From CAZYBO01 sp964645205 (GTDB lineage Bacteria; Pseudomonadota; Alphaproteobacteria; Rickettsiales; SXRF01): 64,000 nucleotides of DNA. How positions within the stretch are numbered: the first letter of the stretch is position 1; each line of letters opens with the position of its first letter. Made by a program: the position numbers and the translations under genes. Positions 51,140-63,946 of this stretch are shown here, one piece after another. The stretch is from positions 252,492 to 316,491 of the forward strand of contig CAZYBO010000004.1 of NCBI GenBank assembly GCA_964645205.1, in the 5' to 3' direction. The notes under the pieces are model-generated. The model did no database searches, was not told the DNA's origin, and was given only the letters and a program-made list of their open reading frames with translations.

Positions 51140-51862
51140 CTATTTCCGATTCCGATACAACTCATACAGCGCCACCGCCGCCGCGTTCGACACGTTCAGG
51201 CTTTCCATCTTGTCCGACATGGGCAGCTTCACGAGAAAATCACACCGCTCGGCCGTCAGGCGGCGCAGCCCCCTGCCCTCCGCACCCAACACTAGTGCAG
51301 TTTTGGCATCGAGCTTGGCATCGGCGATATGCTGCTTCGCTTCACCGTCCAAACCCGCCGTCCAATAGCCCGCCTTCTTCAAAATTTCGAGTGCTTGCGC
51401 AAGGTTAGCCACACCGATCAACGGAATAGTTTCCAGCGCGCCGCTGGCGGCTTTGGCCATCGTCCCGGATTCGTCGGGCGCGTGGCGGTCGGTGGCAATC
51501 ACACATCCCGCATCGAATGCCGCCGCCGAGCGCAATATCGCGCCGACATTATGCGGGTCGCTCACCTGGTCGAGCACCACCACGGGCTTATTTTCACCCG
51601 CGCGCAACCATTCCTGCAAGGAAGGCTGCGCAAGCGGCTCGCATTCGATGGCGATGCCCTGATGCACCGTGCCCGGTGGCAGCAACGATTCTAATTTCTT
51701 ACCATCCGTAATAGTGACGTTACGATTACCCGCAAACGCGGCCTCGCCCATCTCCTTGCGCGTAGGCTCAGTCACCAGCACGCGCTTGATTTTGCGCATG
51801 GGATTAGCGAGCGCCGCCTTGCATGCGTGGTCGCCGAAGAGATAATGGGGGGAGGATTTCAT
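51140..51862 (-). CDS. rlmB: 23S rRNA (guanosine-2'-O-)-methyltransferase RlmB
   Basis: 240 residues. SPOUT-class: VVLDQVSDPHNVGAILRSAAAFDAG, then ALVLGAEGRGLRRLT and LPMSDKMESLNVSNAAAVALYE. An N-terminal substrate-binding domain begins HYLFGDHACKAAL. ATG at 51862 is at the edge of heptad element E, directly downstream of rpoC. Confidence 0.92.
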   Translation of the reverse strand: MKSSPHYLFGDHACKAALANPMRKIKRVLVTEPTRKEMGEAAFAGNRNVTITDGKKLESLLPPGTVHQGIAIECEPLAQPSLQEWLRAGENKPVVVLDQVSDPHNVGAILRSAAAFDAGCVIATDRHAPDESGTMAKAASGALETIPLIGVANLAQALEILKKAGYWTAGLDGEAKQHIADAKLDAKTALVLGAEGRGLRRLTAERCDFLVKLPMSDKMESLNVSNAAAVALYELYRNRK

Positions 51863-51935
51863 GGAAGGGATGAAAGATGATGAGATGAAGGATAAACAGA
51901 TTTTTTCATCTGCTCATCCTTCATCTGTTCATCGC
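51861..51935. repeat. Heptad inverted-repeat element E (rpoC-rlmB gap)
   Basis: Left arm heptads GGAAGGG, ATGAAAG, ATGATGA, GATGAAG, GATAAAC (51863-51897); right arm TCATCTG, CTCATCC, TTCATCT, GTTCATC (51906-51933). AGATGAAGGAT at 51883-51893 is the exact inverse of 51916-51926. It fills the entire gap between rpoC stop and rlmB start. Confidence 0.85.
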
Positions 51936-51936
51936 G

Positions 51937-56136
<4,200 letters not shown>

Positions 56137-56150
56137 AGTCTTCCCTTTTT

Positions 56151-56230
56151 AGTGACCGGCGGCCATCGGCCAGCGGTCAGTGAGGCTCTTCAACTTAACT
56201 AACTGACCGCCGATCACTGATCGCCGGCCG
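56151..56230. repeat. Heptad inverted-repeat element F (rpoB-rpoC gap)
   Basis: Left arm AGTGACC, GGCGGCC, ATCGGCC, AGCGGTC, AGTGAGG (56151-56185); right arm AACTGAC, CGCCGAT, CACTGAT, CGCCGGC (56201-56228). GCGGTCAGT at 56173-56181 is the inverse of 56202-56210. Occupies most of the 99-base gap, leaving only the rpoC ribosome-binding site. Confidence 0.82.
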
Positions 56231-56235
56231 CTTTC

Positions 56236-59200
56236 TTACGCTTCTTTCTCGATCAACTCGACATTCAGGCTCAGTGAACGCAGTTCCTTCACCATCACGT
56301 GGAACGATTCCGGAATACCGGATTCAAAGCTGTTGTCGCCGCGCACGATCGACTCGTAAATCTTCGAGCGTCCCGCCACGTCGTCCGACTTCACGGTGAG
56401 CATTTCCTGCAAGGAATATGCCGCACCGTACGCCTGAAGCGCCCAGCATTCCATTTCCCCGAAACGCTGACCGCCGAACTGCGACTTGCCGCCCAGCGGT
56501 TGCTGGGTCACGAGCGAGTACGGTCCGATAGAACGCGCGTGGATCTTATCATCGACAAGGTGGTGGAGTTTCAGCATGTAGATGTAGCCGACGGTAACTT
56601 TGCGATCAAACGCTTCGCCCGAGCGCCCGTCGAACAGGGTGACCTGTCCGGAGGTGCTGTGACCAGCCTTTTCCAACCAATGAACGATGTCTTCTTCCTT
56701 CGCGCCGTCGAACACGGGAGTCGCAAACGGCACGCCTTTTTTCAGGTTGCCAGCGAGTTCCAGCAGTTCCTCGTCGGTCTGCTGCTGGATTTCTTTTTTG
56801 CAATCCTTGTCTTCGTACATGTCGCCCAGGAATTCGCGCAGCTTTTTCACGTTGGCGGCTTTGCCCTGCTGTTCCTGCACGGTTTCCAGCATCTTCTGGA
56901 TCTGCTGGCCGATACCCGCAGATGCCCAGCCGAGGTGGGTTTCCAGAATCTGGCCTACGTTCATGCGCGAAGGTACGCCGAGCGGATTGAGCACCACGTC
57001 GACCGGGGTGCCGTCTTCCGAATAGGGCATATCTTCGACGGGAACGATCTTCGAGATCACACCCTTGTTGCCGTGGCGTCCGGCCATCTTGTCGCCGGGC
57101 TGCAGCTTGCGCTTCACGGCCACGAATACTTTCACCATCTTGAGTACGCCCGGCATCAGATCGTCGCCGGCCTGCACCTTGGCTACTTTTTCTTCAAACT
57201 TGTGGCTGATGCGCGAAAGCGCGGTATCGAGCTGTTTCTTCAAATGCTCGATTTCGCGGGTAGCGGCGTCGTCTTTCACGGCGAACTGCCACCATTGACC
57301 CTTGCTGTGCTTTTCAAACGCTTCCTCGGTGATCGCAGCGCCGGCCTTGAAATTCTTCGGACCAGACACGGCCTTCTTGCCTTCGAGCAATTCGCGCAGG
57401 CGGCCATAGACGAAACGTTCGATGATCGCGCGTTCGTCGTCGCGGTCTTTGGCGAGGCGTTCGATTTCGGTCTTTTCGATCGACAGCGCACGCTCGTCTT
57501 TTTCGATCCCGCGGCGCGAGAAAATGCGCACGCCCACGATCGTGCCCGTCACGCCTGGAGGCAGACGGAGAGACGAATCGCGCACGTCGGATGCTTTTTC
57601 GCCGAAGATGGCGCGCAGCAGTTTTTCTTCCGGCGTCATGGGAGATTCGGATTTCGGCGTGACTTTACCGACGAGAATATCGCCCGCTTTCACGTCCGCG
57701 CCAATATGCACCACGCCGATTTCGTCGAGGTTACGTAGCGCTTCTTCGCCGACGTTCGGGATGTCACGCGTGATTTCTTCCGCACCGAGCTTGGTGTCGC
57801 GTGCCATCACTTCAAATTCTTCGATGTGGATGGAAGTGAACACGTCTTCGCTCACGATACGTTCGGAAATCAGGATCGAATCTTCAAAATTGTAACCGTT
57901 CCACGGCATAAAGGCCACGAGCACGTTGCGGCCGAGCGCCAGCTCACCGAGATCGGTGGACGGGCCGTCGGCGATCACATCGCCTGCGCGCACAATATCG
58001 CCCACTTTAATCAGCGGACGCTGGTTCAGGCAGGTGCTCTGGTTGGAGCGGGTAAACTTCATCAGATTGTAAATATCAACGCCGGGGCTTCCGTCTTCGG
58101 TAGCGTCCGAGCAGCGGATCACGATACGGGTGGCATCCACCTGATCGATGATACCGTTGCGGCGGGCAACCGTGGTTACGCCGGAATCTTTCGCCACGAC
58201 TTCTTCCATGCCGGTGCCGACCAGCGGCGCTTCGCTTTTCAGCAAAGGTACGGCCTGTCGTTGCATGTTCGAGCCCATGAGCGCGCGGTTCGCGTCGTCG
58301 TTTTCGAGGAAGGGAATGAGCGCGGCGGCAACCGATACGAGCTGCTTGGGCGCTACGTCGATGAACTCAATATGATCAGGCGCGGACAGTACGAAATCCC
58401 CGTTGCGACGGCACGATACCAGTTCGCCGGTGAGTTTGCCCTTGTCGTCCATTTCCGAATTGGCCTGCGCGATAACGTACTTGCCTTCTTCGATCGCCGA
58501 CAAATAGATCACTTCGTTGGTAACGCGGTTGTTCACCACTTTGCGGTACGGGCTTTCGATAAAGCCGTATTTATTGACGCGCGCATAGGTTGCCATCGAG
58601 TTGATAAGACCGATATTCGGACCTTCCGGCGTTTCAATCGGGCAGATGCGGCCGTAATGGGTCGGGTGCACGTCGCGCACTTCAAAGCCTGCGCGTTCGC
58701 GGGTAAGACCGCCCGGCCCAAGGGCGGAGAGGCGGCGCTTGTGCGTGATTTCCGACAGCGGGTTGGTTTGATCCATAAATTGCGAAAGCTGTGAGGAGCC
58801 GAAAAATTCGCGGATTGCGGCGGCGACAGGTTTTGCGTTCACGAGATCGTGCGGCATGACCGTGTCGATATCGACGCTGGACATGCGCTCGATGATCGAA
58901 CGTTCCATGCGCAGCAGACCGATGCGGAACTGGTTTTCCATCAATTCGCCCACCGAGCGCACGCGGCGATTGCCGAGATGGTCGATATCGTCGATTTCGC
59001 CGATACCGTCTTTCAGGCCGACAAGCAGTTTCACCACGCGGATGATGTCTTCCTTGCTCAGGATGCCGAAATCTTCGGGAAGGTCGAGGTTCAGGCGCGC
59101 ATTCATTTTTACGCGGCCGACAGCGGAGAGATCATAACGTTCCGCATCGAAGAACAGCGACTTGAACAATGCTTCCGCGGCTTCTGCGGTCGTCGGTTCA

Positions 59201-60360
59201 CCCGGGCGCATCACGCGGTAGATGTCGATCAGCGCATCTTCCTTGGTGGTGTTCTTATCGGCGATCAGCGTGTTGCGCAGGTAGGCGCCCACGTTCACAT
59301 GGTCGATATCGAGCACGGAGACGTCTTTCGCGCCGATTTCTTCCAGCTTGCCGATAGCGGCCTGCGTGATTTCTTCACCGGCTTCGATGTAGATTTCACC
59401 GGTCTGCTCGTTGATGACGTCGCTGGCGATATATTTACCGACAAACTGCTCATTGCTGACGAGGTATTCTTTCAGCCCGTCTTCCGCCAGTTTCTTGGCG
59501 ATGCGGACGTTGAGCTTCTTGCCTTCTTCGGCGACGGTCTTGCCGGTTTTAGCGTCCACGAGGTTGTAGGCGAGCTTGATGCCTTTCCACTGCTCGGGAT
59601 TGAACTTCGCCGACCAGCCGTTCTTCTGGCGCTTGAACACGGTCTGGCTGTAGAAGGTTTTCAGGATTTCTTCGTTTTCCATACCAAGCGCGCGCAGCAG
59701 CGTGGTGACTGCGATTTTGCGGCGGCGGTCGATGCGGGCATTCACCAGATCCTTCGCGTCGAACTCGAAATCGAGCCAGGAACCGCGATACGGGATAATG
59801 CGCGCCGAGTAGAGGAATTTGCCGGAGGAGTGCGTCTTGCCCTTGTCATGGTCGAAGAATACGCCGGGCGAACGGTGCATCTGCGACACGATCACGCGCT
59901 CGGTGCCGTTGATGATGAAGGTGCCGTTATTGGTCATGAGCGGAATGTCGCCCATGTACACGTCCTGCTCCTTGATGTCCTTGATTTCGCGCGCGCCGGT
60001 ATCTTCGTCGACGATCCACACGATCAGGCGCAGCGTCACGCGCAGCGGGGCGGAGAAGTTGATCCCGCGCGAGCGGCATTCGTCCACGTCGTATTTCGGC
60101 GCGTCGAAATTGAACTTCACGAATTCCAGCGTGGAGGTTTCCGCGAAATCCTTGATCGGGAATACGGATTTGAACACGCTGTGCAGCCCGGTATTGGTGC
60201 GGTCTTCCGGCGCGATGTTGATCTGCAGGAAATGATCGTAAGAATTCTTCTGCACTTCGATGAGATTAGGCATCGTGGCGATGGATTCGATACGACCGAA
60301 ACTTTTGCGGATACGCTTACGGGCGGTGAAAGAAAGACGGGATGCGGATGCGTGAGCCAT
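56236..60360 (-). CDS. rpoB: RNA polymerase subunit beta
   Basis: 1374 residues. FFGSSQLSQFMDQTNPLSEITHKRRLSALGPGGL is the rifampicin-binding region and carries sensitive-type residues; ERAGFEVRDVHPTHYGRICPIETPEGPNIGL and GDKMAGRHGNKGV are further conserved blocks. Full length. Preceded by an attenuator and heptad element G. Confidence 0.98.
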   Translation of the reverse strand: MAHASASRLSFTARKRIRKSFGRIESIATMPNLIEVQKNSYDHFLQINIAPEDRTNTGLHSVFKSVFPIKDFAETSTLEFVKFNFDAPKYDVDECRSRGINFSAPLRVTLRLIVWIVDEDTGAREIKDIKEQDVYMGDIPLMTNNGTFIINGTERVIVSQMHRSPGVFFDHDKGKTHSSGKFLYSARIIPYRGSWLDFEFDAKDLVNARIDRRRKIAVTTLLRALGMENEEILKTFYSQTVFKRQKNGWSAKFNPEQWKGIKLAYNLVDAKTGKTVAEEGKKLNVRIAKKLAEDGLKEYLVSNEQFVGKYIASDVINEQTGEIYIEAGEEITQAAIGKLEEIGAKDVSVLDIDHVNVGAYLRNTLIADKNTTKEDALIDIYRVMRPGEPTTAEAAEALFKSLFFDAERYDLSAVGRVKMNARLNLDLPEDFGILSKEDIIRVVKLLVGLKDGIGEIDDIDHLGNRRVRSVGELMENQFRIGLLRMERSIIERMSSVDIDTVMPHDLVNAKPVAAAIREFFGSSQLSQFMDQTNPLSEITHKRRLSALGPGGLTRERAGFEVRDVHPTHYGRICPIETPEGPNIGLINSMATYARVNKYGFIESPYRKVVNNRVTNEVIYLSAIEEGKYVIAQANSEMDDKGKLTGELVSCRRNGDFVLSAPDHIEFIDVAPKQLVSVAAALIPFLENDDANRALMGSNMQRQAVPLLKSEAPLVGTGMEEVVAKDSGVTTVARRNGIIDQVDATRIVIRCSDATEDGSPGVDIYNLMKFTRSNQSTCLNQRPLIKVGDIVRAGDVIADGPSTDLGELALGRNVLVAFMPWNGYNFEDSILISERIVSEDVFTSIHIEEFEVMARDTKLGAEEITRDIPNVGEEALRNLDEIGVVHIGADVKAGDILVGKVTPKSESPMTPEEKLLRAIFGEKASDVRDSSLRLPPGVTGTIVGVRIFSRRGIEKDERALSIEKTEIERLAKDRDDERAIIERFVYGRLRELLEGKKAVSGPKNFKAGAAITEEAFEKHSKGQWWQFAVKDDAATREIEHLKKQLDTALSRISHKFEEKVAKVQAGDDLMPGVLKMVKVFVAVKRKLQPGDKMAGRHGNKGVISKIVPVEDMPYSEDGTPVDVVLNPLGVPSRMNVGQILETHLGWASAGIGQQIQKMLETVQEQQGKAANVKKLREFLGDMYEDKDCKKEIQQQTDEELLELAGNLKKGVPFATPVFDGAKEEDIVHWLEKAGHSTSGQVTLFDGRSGEAFDRKVTVGYIYMLKLHHLVDDKIHARSIGPYSLVTQQPLGGKSQFGGQRFGEMECWALQAYGAAYSLQEMLTVKSDDVAGRSKIYESIVRGDNSFESGIPESFHVMVKELRSLSLNVELIEKEA

Positions 60361-60378
60361 GCGGGGTAACCTTCGGTT

Positions 60379-60460
60379 ACAGAGTGCAGTGATCAGAGTT
60401 CACAGTTCAGTAAGAAACTAGCCTATACTGAACTGTGAACTCTGCTCCTCTGCGCTCTTA
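60379..60460. repeat. Heptad inverted-repeat element G (rpoB leader)
   Basis: Left arm CAGAGTG, CAGTGAT, CAGAGTT, CACAGTT, CAGTAAG (60380-60414); right arm ACTGAAC, TGTGAAC, TCTGCTC, CTCTGCG (60427-60454). 60394-60412 and 60426-60444 are a perfect 19-base inverted repeat with a 13-base loop. It lies in the rpoB leader between the attenuator and the start codon. Confidence 0.88.
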
Positions 60461-60474
60461 GAATTATAAACGCC

Positions 60475-60506
60475 AAAACCGGAGCGGCGCTTTCGCGCTG
60501 CCCCGG
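60475..60506 (-). terminator. rplL-rpoB attenuator hairpin
   Basis: CCGGAGCGGCGC (60479-60490) and GCGCTGCCCCGG (60495-60506) pair at 11 of 12 positions around a TTTC loop, followed on the minus strand by only four T. A weak terminator 21 bases after rplL fits partial termination that lowers rpoBC relative to rplJL. Confidence 0.8.
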
Positions 60507-60527
60507 CCTTGTTACTATGCAACGAAA

Positions 60528-60908
60528 TTACTTAATATCAACGGTAGCGCCGGCTTCAACCAGTGCCTTCTTGATCTTGTCGGCATCAGCCTTGTTGACG
60601 CCTTCTTTCACCGGCTTCGGTGCGGCTTCAACGAGATCCTTGGCTTCTTTCAGGCCAAGACCGGTCACTTCGCGCACGACCTTGATGATGCCGATTTTCT
60701 TATCAGCAGGTGCAGAGGCGAGAATGACGTTGAATTCCGTCTTTTCTTCAGCAGGTGCTGCAGCAGCAGCGCCACCGGCAGCAGCAACGGCAACCGGAGC
60801 GGCAGCGGAAACGCCCCACTTTTCTTCGAGCATTTTCGACAGCTCGGCGGCTTCCATAACGGTCAGCGCCGACAGAGTGTCAACGATTTGTGCGAGGTTT
60901 GCAGACAT
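60528..60908 (-). CDS. rplL: 50S ribosomal protein L7/L12
   Basis: 126 residues. Helical N-terminal dimer domain, Ala-rich hinge (about 38-55) and C-terminal EKTEFNVILASAPADKKIGIIKVVREVTGLGLKEAKDLVEAAPKPVKEGV. Stalk protein for factor binding. 81 bases after rplJ. Confidence 0.97.
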   Translation of the reverse strand: MSANLAQIVDTLSALTVMEAAELSKMLEEKWGVSAAAPVAVAAAGGAAAAAPAEEKTEFNVILASAPADKKIGIIKVVREVTGLGLKEAKDLVEAAPKPVKEGVNKADADKIKKALVEAGATVDIK

Positions 60909-60989
60909 GGTATTACTCCAAAAATTAAATTAATAAACTCAGTACAACTACCCTTTTCCCATCCCCGGCCAGAGGGAGGAGAATTTCGA

Positions 60990-61502
60990 TTATCCTTCTT
61001 TACTTGCGTTGGCGGCGATCACGCGAGCAACCTGACCACCGGGCGCTTGCAGCACACATGCGATGCGTGTAGCGGGTGCAACCAGCAGGCCAACGATCTT
61101 GGCGCGCAATTCGTTGAGGGACGGCAGCTTCGCCAGCGCTTCGATGGCGCTCACATCCAGCCTTTGGTCGCCATACGCACCGCCTACGATCACCAGCTTT
61201 TCATTCTGCTTGGCGAAATCCACGATACCCTTAGCGACGGATACGGGGTCGGACGAGGTGGCGATGGCCGAAGGCCCCTTGAACATGTCGGAGATCGCGT
61301 CGAATTTCGTGTCTTTTGCAGCGATTTTAACCAGGCGGTTCTTCGAGATTTTGAAATGGGCGCCTGCATCGCGCATTTTACGGCGCAGGTCGGACATTTC
61401 AGCGACGGTAAGTCCTTTGTTATGCACGATCAGGGCGATTTCAGCGCCTTTGAGCGTAGCATGGACGTTTTCGATAGAGGCTTGTTTCTGGGCGCGGTTC
61501 AT
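60990..61502 (-). CDS. rplJ: 50S ribosomal protein L10
   Basis: 170 residues. ALIVHNKGLTVAEMSDLRRKMRDAGAHFKISKNRL and the helical C-terminal tail binding L7/L12. Only 11 bases separate it from rplA, so any autogenous leader would lie within rplA. Confidence 0.96.
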   Translation of the reverse strand: MNRAQKQASIENVHATLKGAEIALIVHNKGLTVAEMSDLRRKMRDAGAHFKISKNRLVKIAAKDTKFDAISDMFKGPSAIATSSDPVSVAKGIVDFAKQNEKLVIVGGAYGDQRLDVSAIEALAKLPSLNELRAKIVGLLVAPATRIACVLQAPGGQVARVIAANASKEG

Positions 61503-61513
61503 GGTGTTCTCCC

Positions 61514-62212
61514 TTACGCCGCCAGCACGTCGGTAAGATCAAGTTTGATCCCAACGCCCATGCTCGACGAAATGCCGATTTTCTTGATGTAATTGCCCTT
61601 GGCGCCCGACGGCTTCGCTTTGCTCACCGCGTCCACAAAAGCCTTGATATTGCCCTTGAGCGCATCTTCGCTGAAGCTGGCCTTGCCGATACCTGCGTGA
61701 ATGATGCCTGCCTTATCGAGGCGGTATTCCACCTGACCGGCTTTCGCGAGCTTGATCGCTTCCACGACGTTCGGGGTAACCGTGCCGAGCTTCGGATTCG
61801 GCATCAACCCCTTGGGGCCGAGCACCTTACCGAGTTTGCCTACGACAGCCATCATGTCCGGCGTTGCGATACAGCGATCGAAATCAGTGAAACCACCGTT
61901 GATTTTATCGGCGAGGTCTTCAGCGCCGACGAAATCCGCACCTGCTTTTTGTGCTTCAGCGGCTTTTTCGCCGCGTGCGAATACTACGATCTTTACCGTT
62001 TTACCGGTGCCGTTCGGCATAGCGACCATCCCGCGAACCAGCTGGTCGGATTGCGTGGGGTCAACACCCATATTCATCACGATGTCGATGGTTTCGTCGA
62101 ACTTGGTGGTCGAGGTGGATTTTACCAGCTTGATCGCCTCGGCAAGCGCATAACGCTTGGAGAGATCGATGTTGGCGAGCAGCTTTTTACGGCGTTTTGC
62201 GGTACGGGGCAT
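61514..62212 (-). CDS. rplA: 50S ribosomal protein L1
   Basis: 232 residues from ATG at 62212; GGAGG in the end of rplK serves as ribosome-binding site. FDETIDIVMNMGVDPTQSDQLVRG, GLMPNPKLGTVTPNV and the GIVHAGIGK-like block are standard. In many bacteria L1 represses its own rplKA message. Confidence 0.96.
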   Translation of the reverse strand: MPRTAKRRKKLLANIDLSKRYALAEAIKLVKSTSTTKFDETIDIVMNMGVDPTQSDQLVRGMVAMPNGTGKTVKIVVFARGEKAAEAQKAGADFVGAEDLADKINGGFTDFDRCIATPDMMAVVGKLGKVLGPKGLMPNPKLGTVTPNVVEAIKLAKAGQVEYRLDKAGIIHAGIGKASFSEDALKGNIKAFVDAVSKAKPSGAKGNYIKKIGISSSMGVGIKLDLTDVLAA

Positions 62213-62216
62213 AGTC

Positions 62217-62651
62217 TTAAGCCTCCACGACTTCAAGGCCCATCGACTGGGCGGAGCCGCGAATCATGCGTGCGGCCGCTTCCACGTCGTTGGCGTTCAA
62301 GTCTTTCATTTTGAGTTTGGCGATGTCGCGGATCTGCGTCATCGTAATCTTGCCGGAGGTCGCGCCTTTACCGGGGGTCTGCGAGCCCTTCTGGATTTTC
62401 GCGGCCTTCTTGATGAAGTGCGACACCGGCGGCGTGCGCGTGATGAAGGTGAAGGTGCGATCCTGATACGCGGTGATGACCACGGGAATCGGGGCGCCCG
62501 GCTCTTCCTTCTGGGTGGCGGCGTTGAACGCCTTGCAGAATTCCATGATATTCAGGCCGCGCTGACCGAGTGCGGGACCTACCGGCGGAGACGGATTCGC
62601 CTTACCCGCGGGGATTTGCAGTTTTACGTAACCAACGATCTTTTTAGCCAT
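62217..62651 (-). CDS. rplK: 50S ribosomal protein L11
   Basis: 144 residues. KLQIPAGKANPSPPVGPALGQRGLNIMEFCKAFN and TPPVSHFIKKAAKI are conserved. First gene after its own promoter; four bases before rplA. Confidence 0.97.
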   Translation of the reverse strand: MAKKIVGYVKLQIPAGKANPSPPVGPALGQRGLNIMEFCKAFNAATQKEEPGAPIPVVITAYQDRTFTFITRTPPVSHFIKKAAKIQKGSQTPGKGATSGKITMTQIRDIAKLKMKDLNANDVEAAARMIRGSAQSMGLEVVEA

Positions 62652-62686
62652 ATTTCACTTCCGTTTTGGTAATGACGCCTGAAACT

Positions 62687-62705
62687 GCTGTGCAACCCGC
62701 ACAGC
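62687..62705 (-). promoter_or_regulatory. Leader hairpin upstream of rplK
   Basis: GCTGTGC-AACCC-GCACAGC: perfect seven-base stem, five-base loop, in the predicted rplK leader 36 bases before the start codon. Possible L1 repressor target or mRNA stabiliser; not distinguishable here. Confidence 0.45.
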
Positions 62706-62755
62706 GCCAAGCTCCCAAAGTTCGTAAAGCACACTTTTATGCTAAGGGAGGCGGA

Positions 62756-62784
62756 TTTATAAAAGGTGTTCCAGGCGAATGCAA
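62756..62784 (-). promoter_or_regulatory. rplKAJL-rpoBC promoter
   Basis: Minus-strand TTGCAT (62779-62784) and TATAAA (62756-62761) with a 17-base spacer. Start near 62749, giving a leader of about 98 bases. Placed in the 177-base gap after nusG. Confidence 0.7.
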
Positions 62785-62828
62785 GCTCTTTTTTAAGAAT
62801 ATAGTAATTATTCTGTGCTTGCGGGTTT

Positions 62829-63365
62829 CTAGACTTTCTCCACCTGCGAAAACTCGAGATCCACCGGCGTTGCGCGGCCGAAAATGGTCACGGAGACCTT
62901 CACGCGCTGCTTTTCCTCATCGACGCTTTCGACCAGACCCACGAAGGACTCGAAGGGACCGTCCACGATCTTGACCGACTCGCCGCTTTCAAAATGCACC
63001 ATGGCGTGCGGATGCTCGATACCCTCGCGCACCTGCGCAAAGATGGATTCCGCTTCTTTTTCCGTGATCGGCACGGGACGCCCTTTGCCGCCGCCGCCTA
63101 AGAAGCCGGTGACTTTTGCGGTATTTTTGACCATGTGCCAGGTTTCGTCGGTCAGCTCCATTTTGACCATGACGTAGCCGGGGAAGAATTTGCGCTCGCT
63201 GGCGACCTTCTTGCCACGGCGGATCTCGGTCACTTCCTCGACGGGCACCACGACATCTTCGATGAGATGCGAAATATTCTTCTGTGCCGCCTGTTCCTTG
63301 ATGGACTGCGCGATCTTTTTCTCAAAGCCCGAATGGGCATGCACGATATACCAGCGAAACGCCAT
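62829..63365 (-). CDS. nusG: Transcription termination/antitermination factor NusG
   Basis: 178 residues. WYIVHAHSGFEKKIAQSI opens the NGN domain; FFPGYVMVKMELTDETWHMV follows; the C-terminal KOW domain has FGRATPVDLEFSQV. AAGGAGC precedes the ATG. Links RNA polymerase to ribosomes and Rho. Confidence 0.97.
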   Translation of the reverse strand: MAFRWYIVHAHSGFEKKIAQSIKEQAAQKNISHLIEDVVVPVEEVTEIRRGKKVASERKFFPGYVMVKMELTDETWHMVKNTAKVTGFLGGGGKGRPVPITEKEAESIFAQVREGIEHPHAMVHFESGESVKIVDGPFESFVGLVESVDEEKQRVKVSVTIFGRATPVDLEFSQVEKV

Positions 63366-63396
63366 TAGAAATCAGCTCCTTACATTAAATAATCGA

Positions 63397-63588
63397 TTAA
63401 ATCCCCAGCAGAAGCCGGATCACCGCAGAGATGATCGTATCCACCAGCACGAAGAACGCGGCGGTGGCAGTGGCGAGCATCAGCACCATCATGGTGGAAA
63501 CCATGGTTTCCTTGCGGGTCGGCCATGTAACCTTTTCCATTTCCTGACGGACTTCGCGGATAAACTTGGCGGGATTGAGGGTGGCCAT
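63397..63588 (-). CDS. secE: Preprotein translocase subunit SecE
   Basis: 63 residues from ATG at 63588 (AAGGAAG upstream); an upstream ATG at 63642 is unsupported. FIREVRQEMEKVTWPTRKET is the conserved amphipathic region, followed by a single membrane segment. The short, single-span form is usual outside enterics. Confidence 0.95.
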   Translation of the reverse strand: MATLNPAKFIREVRQEMEKVTWPTRKETMVSTMMVLMLATATAAFFVLVDTIISAVIRLLLGI

Positions 63589-63772
63589 GTGGCGTCGCTT
63601 CCTTAAGGTTAAAATGGGGGAGGAGGCAAGTCTATATAGCAAAAATTGCGGAACTCAAGGGTTATTTTAGAGCACCGTAGTAAGCCCGCCGTCGTCCTTC
63701 GGGCTATGGCCGTGCACTTGCTGCCTGAGACGCCTCCGCACGGCTGCGCCACGCGTAGCCGAAGGCGAAGCA

Positions 63773-63848
<76 letters not shown>

Positions 63849-63852
63849 ACAA

Positions 63853-63946
63853 GGGACTAGGGGCTAGGTTCTAGGGGCTAGGTTCTAAGGGCTAGTAATT
63901 CACCAGCCGCCAGCACCTAGCCCCTAAAACCTAGAACCTAAAAACT
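63853..63946. repeat. Heptad inverted-repeat element H (tuf-tRNA-Trp gap)
   Basis: Left arm heptads AGGGGCT and AGGTTCT alternate (63853-63894; 14-base unit repeated exactly at 63857-63870 and 63871-63884). Right arm AGCACCT, AGCCCCT, AAAACCT, AGAACCT (63912-63939). 63872-63883 is the inverse of 63915-63926. The right arm runs up to the tuf stop codon. Confidence 0.87.

Noticed and set aside
58849..60369. 506-codon open frame on the plus strand opposite rpoB
   Set aside because: It is antisense to a fully conserved rpoB; His/Asp/Gln-rich low-complexity translation typical of the reverse strand of a GC-biased gene.
62666..62974. 102-codon plus-strand frame in the nusG-rplK gap
   Set aside because: Runs through the minus-strand rplK promoter and into nusG; no support.
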